A DNA stretch of 64,000 nucleotides from Pseudophaeobacter sp. Its GTDB lineage: Bacteria; Pseudomonadota; Alphaproteobacteria; Rhodobacterales; Rhodobacteraceae. Of the stretch, positions 63,613-64,000 are shown one piece after another. Below the pieces are notes generated by a model that saw only the letters and a program-made list of their open reading frames with translations, had not been told where the DNA came from and made no database searches. The DNA is taken from assembly GCA_027019165.1 (NCBI GenBank), contig JALUXC010000024.1, positions 434,001-498,000 on the forward strand, written 5' to 3'. Both the position numbers and the translations under genes were made by a program. How positions within the stretch are numbered: position 1 is the first letter of the stretch; every line of letters starts with the position of its first letter.

Positions 63613-64000
63613 TGCCCGGCCTCCGCGAGGCGCGCCACGTAACGCGCCAGTGTGTCGATCTCGAGGTTGACCTGATCGCCCAGCTTGACGTCACCCCAGG
63701 TGGTTACCTCTTTGGTATGCGGGATGAAGTTGATGCCGAAATCGCAGCCCTCTACATCGTTGACCGTCAGCGAGGTGCCATTGAGCGCAACCGATCCCTT
63801 TGGCGCGATGAAGCGCGCCAACTCCTGCGGGGCGCGTAGGGTCACGCGGGTGCTGTCACCCTCGTCCCTGATCTCCACCACCTCAGCCACGCCATCCACA
63901 TGGCCCGATACGATATGGCCGCCGAGTTCATCGCCCACCTTCAGGGCCCGTTCCAGGTTGACCCGCTTGCCGACGCTCCAGGCGCCGATGTTGGTCTTTG
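63609..64000 (-). CDS. ribE: Riboflavin synthase alpha chain, 3' part only
   Basis: The C-terminal 129 codons are visible; the gene runs past the right edge. KTNIGAWSVGKRVNLERAL, GGHIVSGHVDGVAEV, SVALNGTSLTVNDVEG and FIPHTKEVTTW are characteristic of the second lumazine-binding domain. It dismutates ribityllumazine to riboflavin. It overlaps the hypothetical gene at 63025. Confidence 0.94.
   Translation of the reverse strand, partial: KTNIGAWSVGKRVNLERALKVGDELGGHIVSGHVDGVAEVVEIRDEGDSTRVTLRAPQELARFIAPKGSVALNGTSLTVNDVEGCDFGINFIPHTKEVTTWGDVKLGDQVNLEIDTLARYVARLAEAGQ

Overview
This 64 kb window is a chromosomal stretch from an alphaproteobacterium of the roseobacter group (Rhodobacteraceae in the broad sense). 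The case rests on several things: high G+C; many -1/-4 stop-start overlaps; a SAM-II riboswitch before metZ; an alphaproteobacterial SOS box (GTTC-N7-GTTC); the pcm-tolC-PopZ-like gene order; and many short conserved hypothetical proteins of a roseobacter type. I see no rRNA, confident tRNA, insertion sequence, prophage or CRISPR array. Gene density is high, so this is core genome rather than an island.

Left part (1-17.5 kb): ptsP (cut by the window edge), lysC, trkH, a protein with a histone-H1-like tail, folE2, and metZ behind a SAM-II riboswitch plus terminator. Then come a GST, ispZ, an EamA permease, ftsY, a YhhN-family protein, xseA diverging from purD, a PAS-LuxR regulator overlapping a GNAT acetyltransferase, and a ferredoxin coupled to a secreted VCBS-like protein.

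Middle (17.8-40 kb): an SOS-box-fronted gene encoding only the C-terminal OB domain of DnaE2; a peptidoglycan-binding lipoprotein; a Crp-family regulator followed by a perfect TGTGA-N6-TCACA site and a possible small RNA; and a minus-strand run rpiA-gor-hflK-hflC-degQ for redox and envelope quality control. After these are a GST with sdaA, an EamA permease tail-to-tail with thiamine pyrophosphokinase, a 70+ kDa acidic protein of unknown role, purA with DUF2842, a cobalt-type nitrile hydratase operon, secG, pyrG, and class I fructose-bisphosphate aldolase.

Right part (40-64 kb): a ferric-reductase-like flavoprotein with an overlapping 35-codon membrane ORF, a crotonase, an SMP-30-type protein, a HisC-like and a class V aminotransferase, an MsbA-like ABC exporter, a glycosyltransferase, ygfZ, efp and cobQ (the last behind an unusual GTGCAC hexamer array). 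Then pcm-tolC-PopZ-like, a PhnA protein, a DksA-like protein, an entericidin, and a small membrane protein behind an FNR-type promoter. The window ends in nusB-ribH-ribB, a proline-racemase-family enzyme, and a hypothetical gene overlapping ribE.

Four related GC-rich palindromic repeats sit in intergenic gaps, each between a pair of convergent genes. The observations I rate highest are the SOS-controlled DnaE2 OB orphan, the Crp-site/small-RNA locus, the hexamer array before cobQ, and this repeat family.
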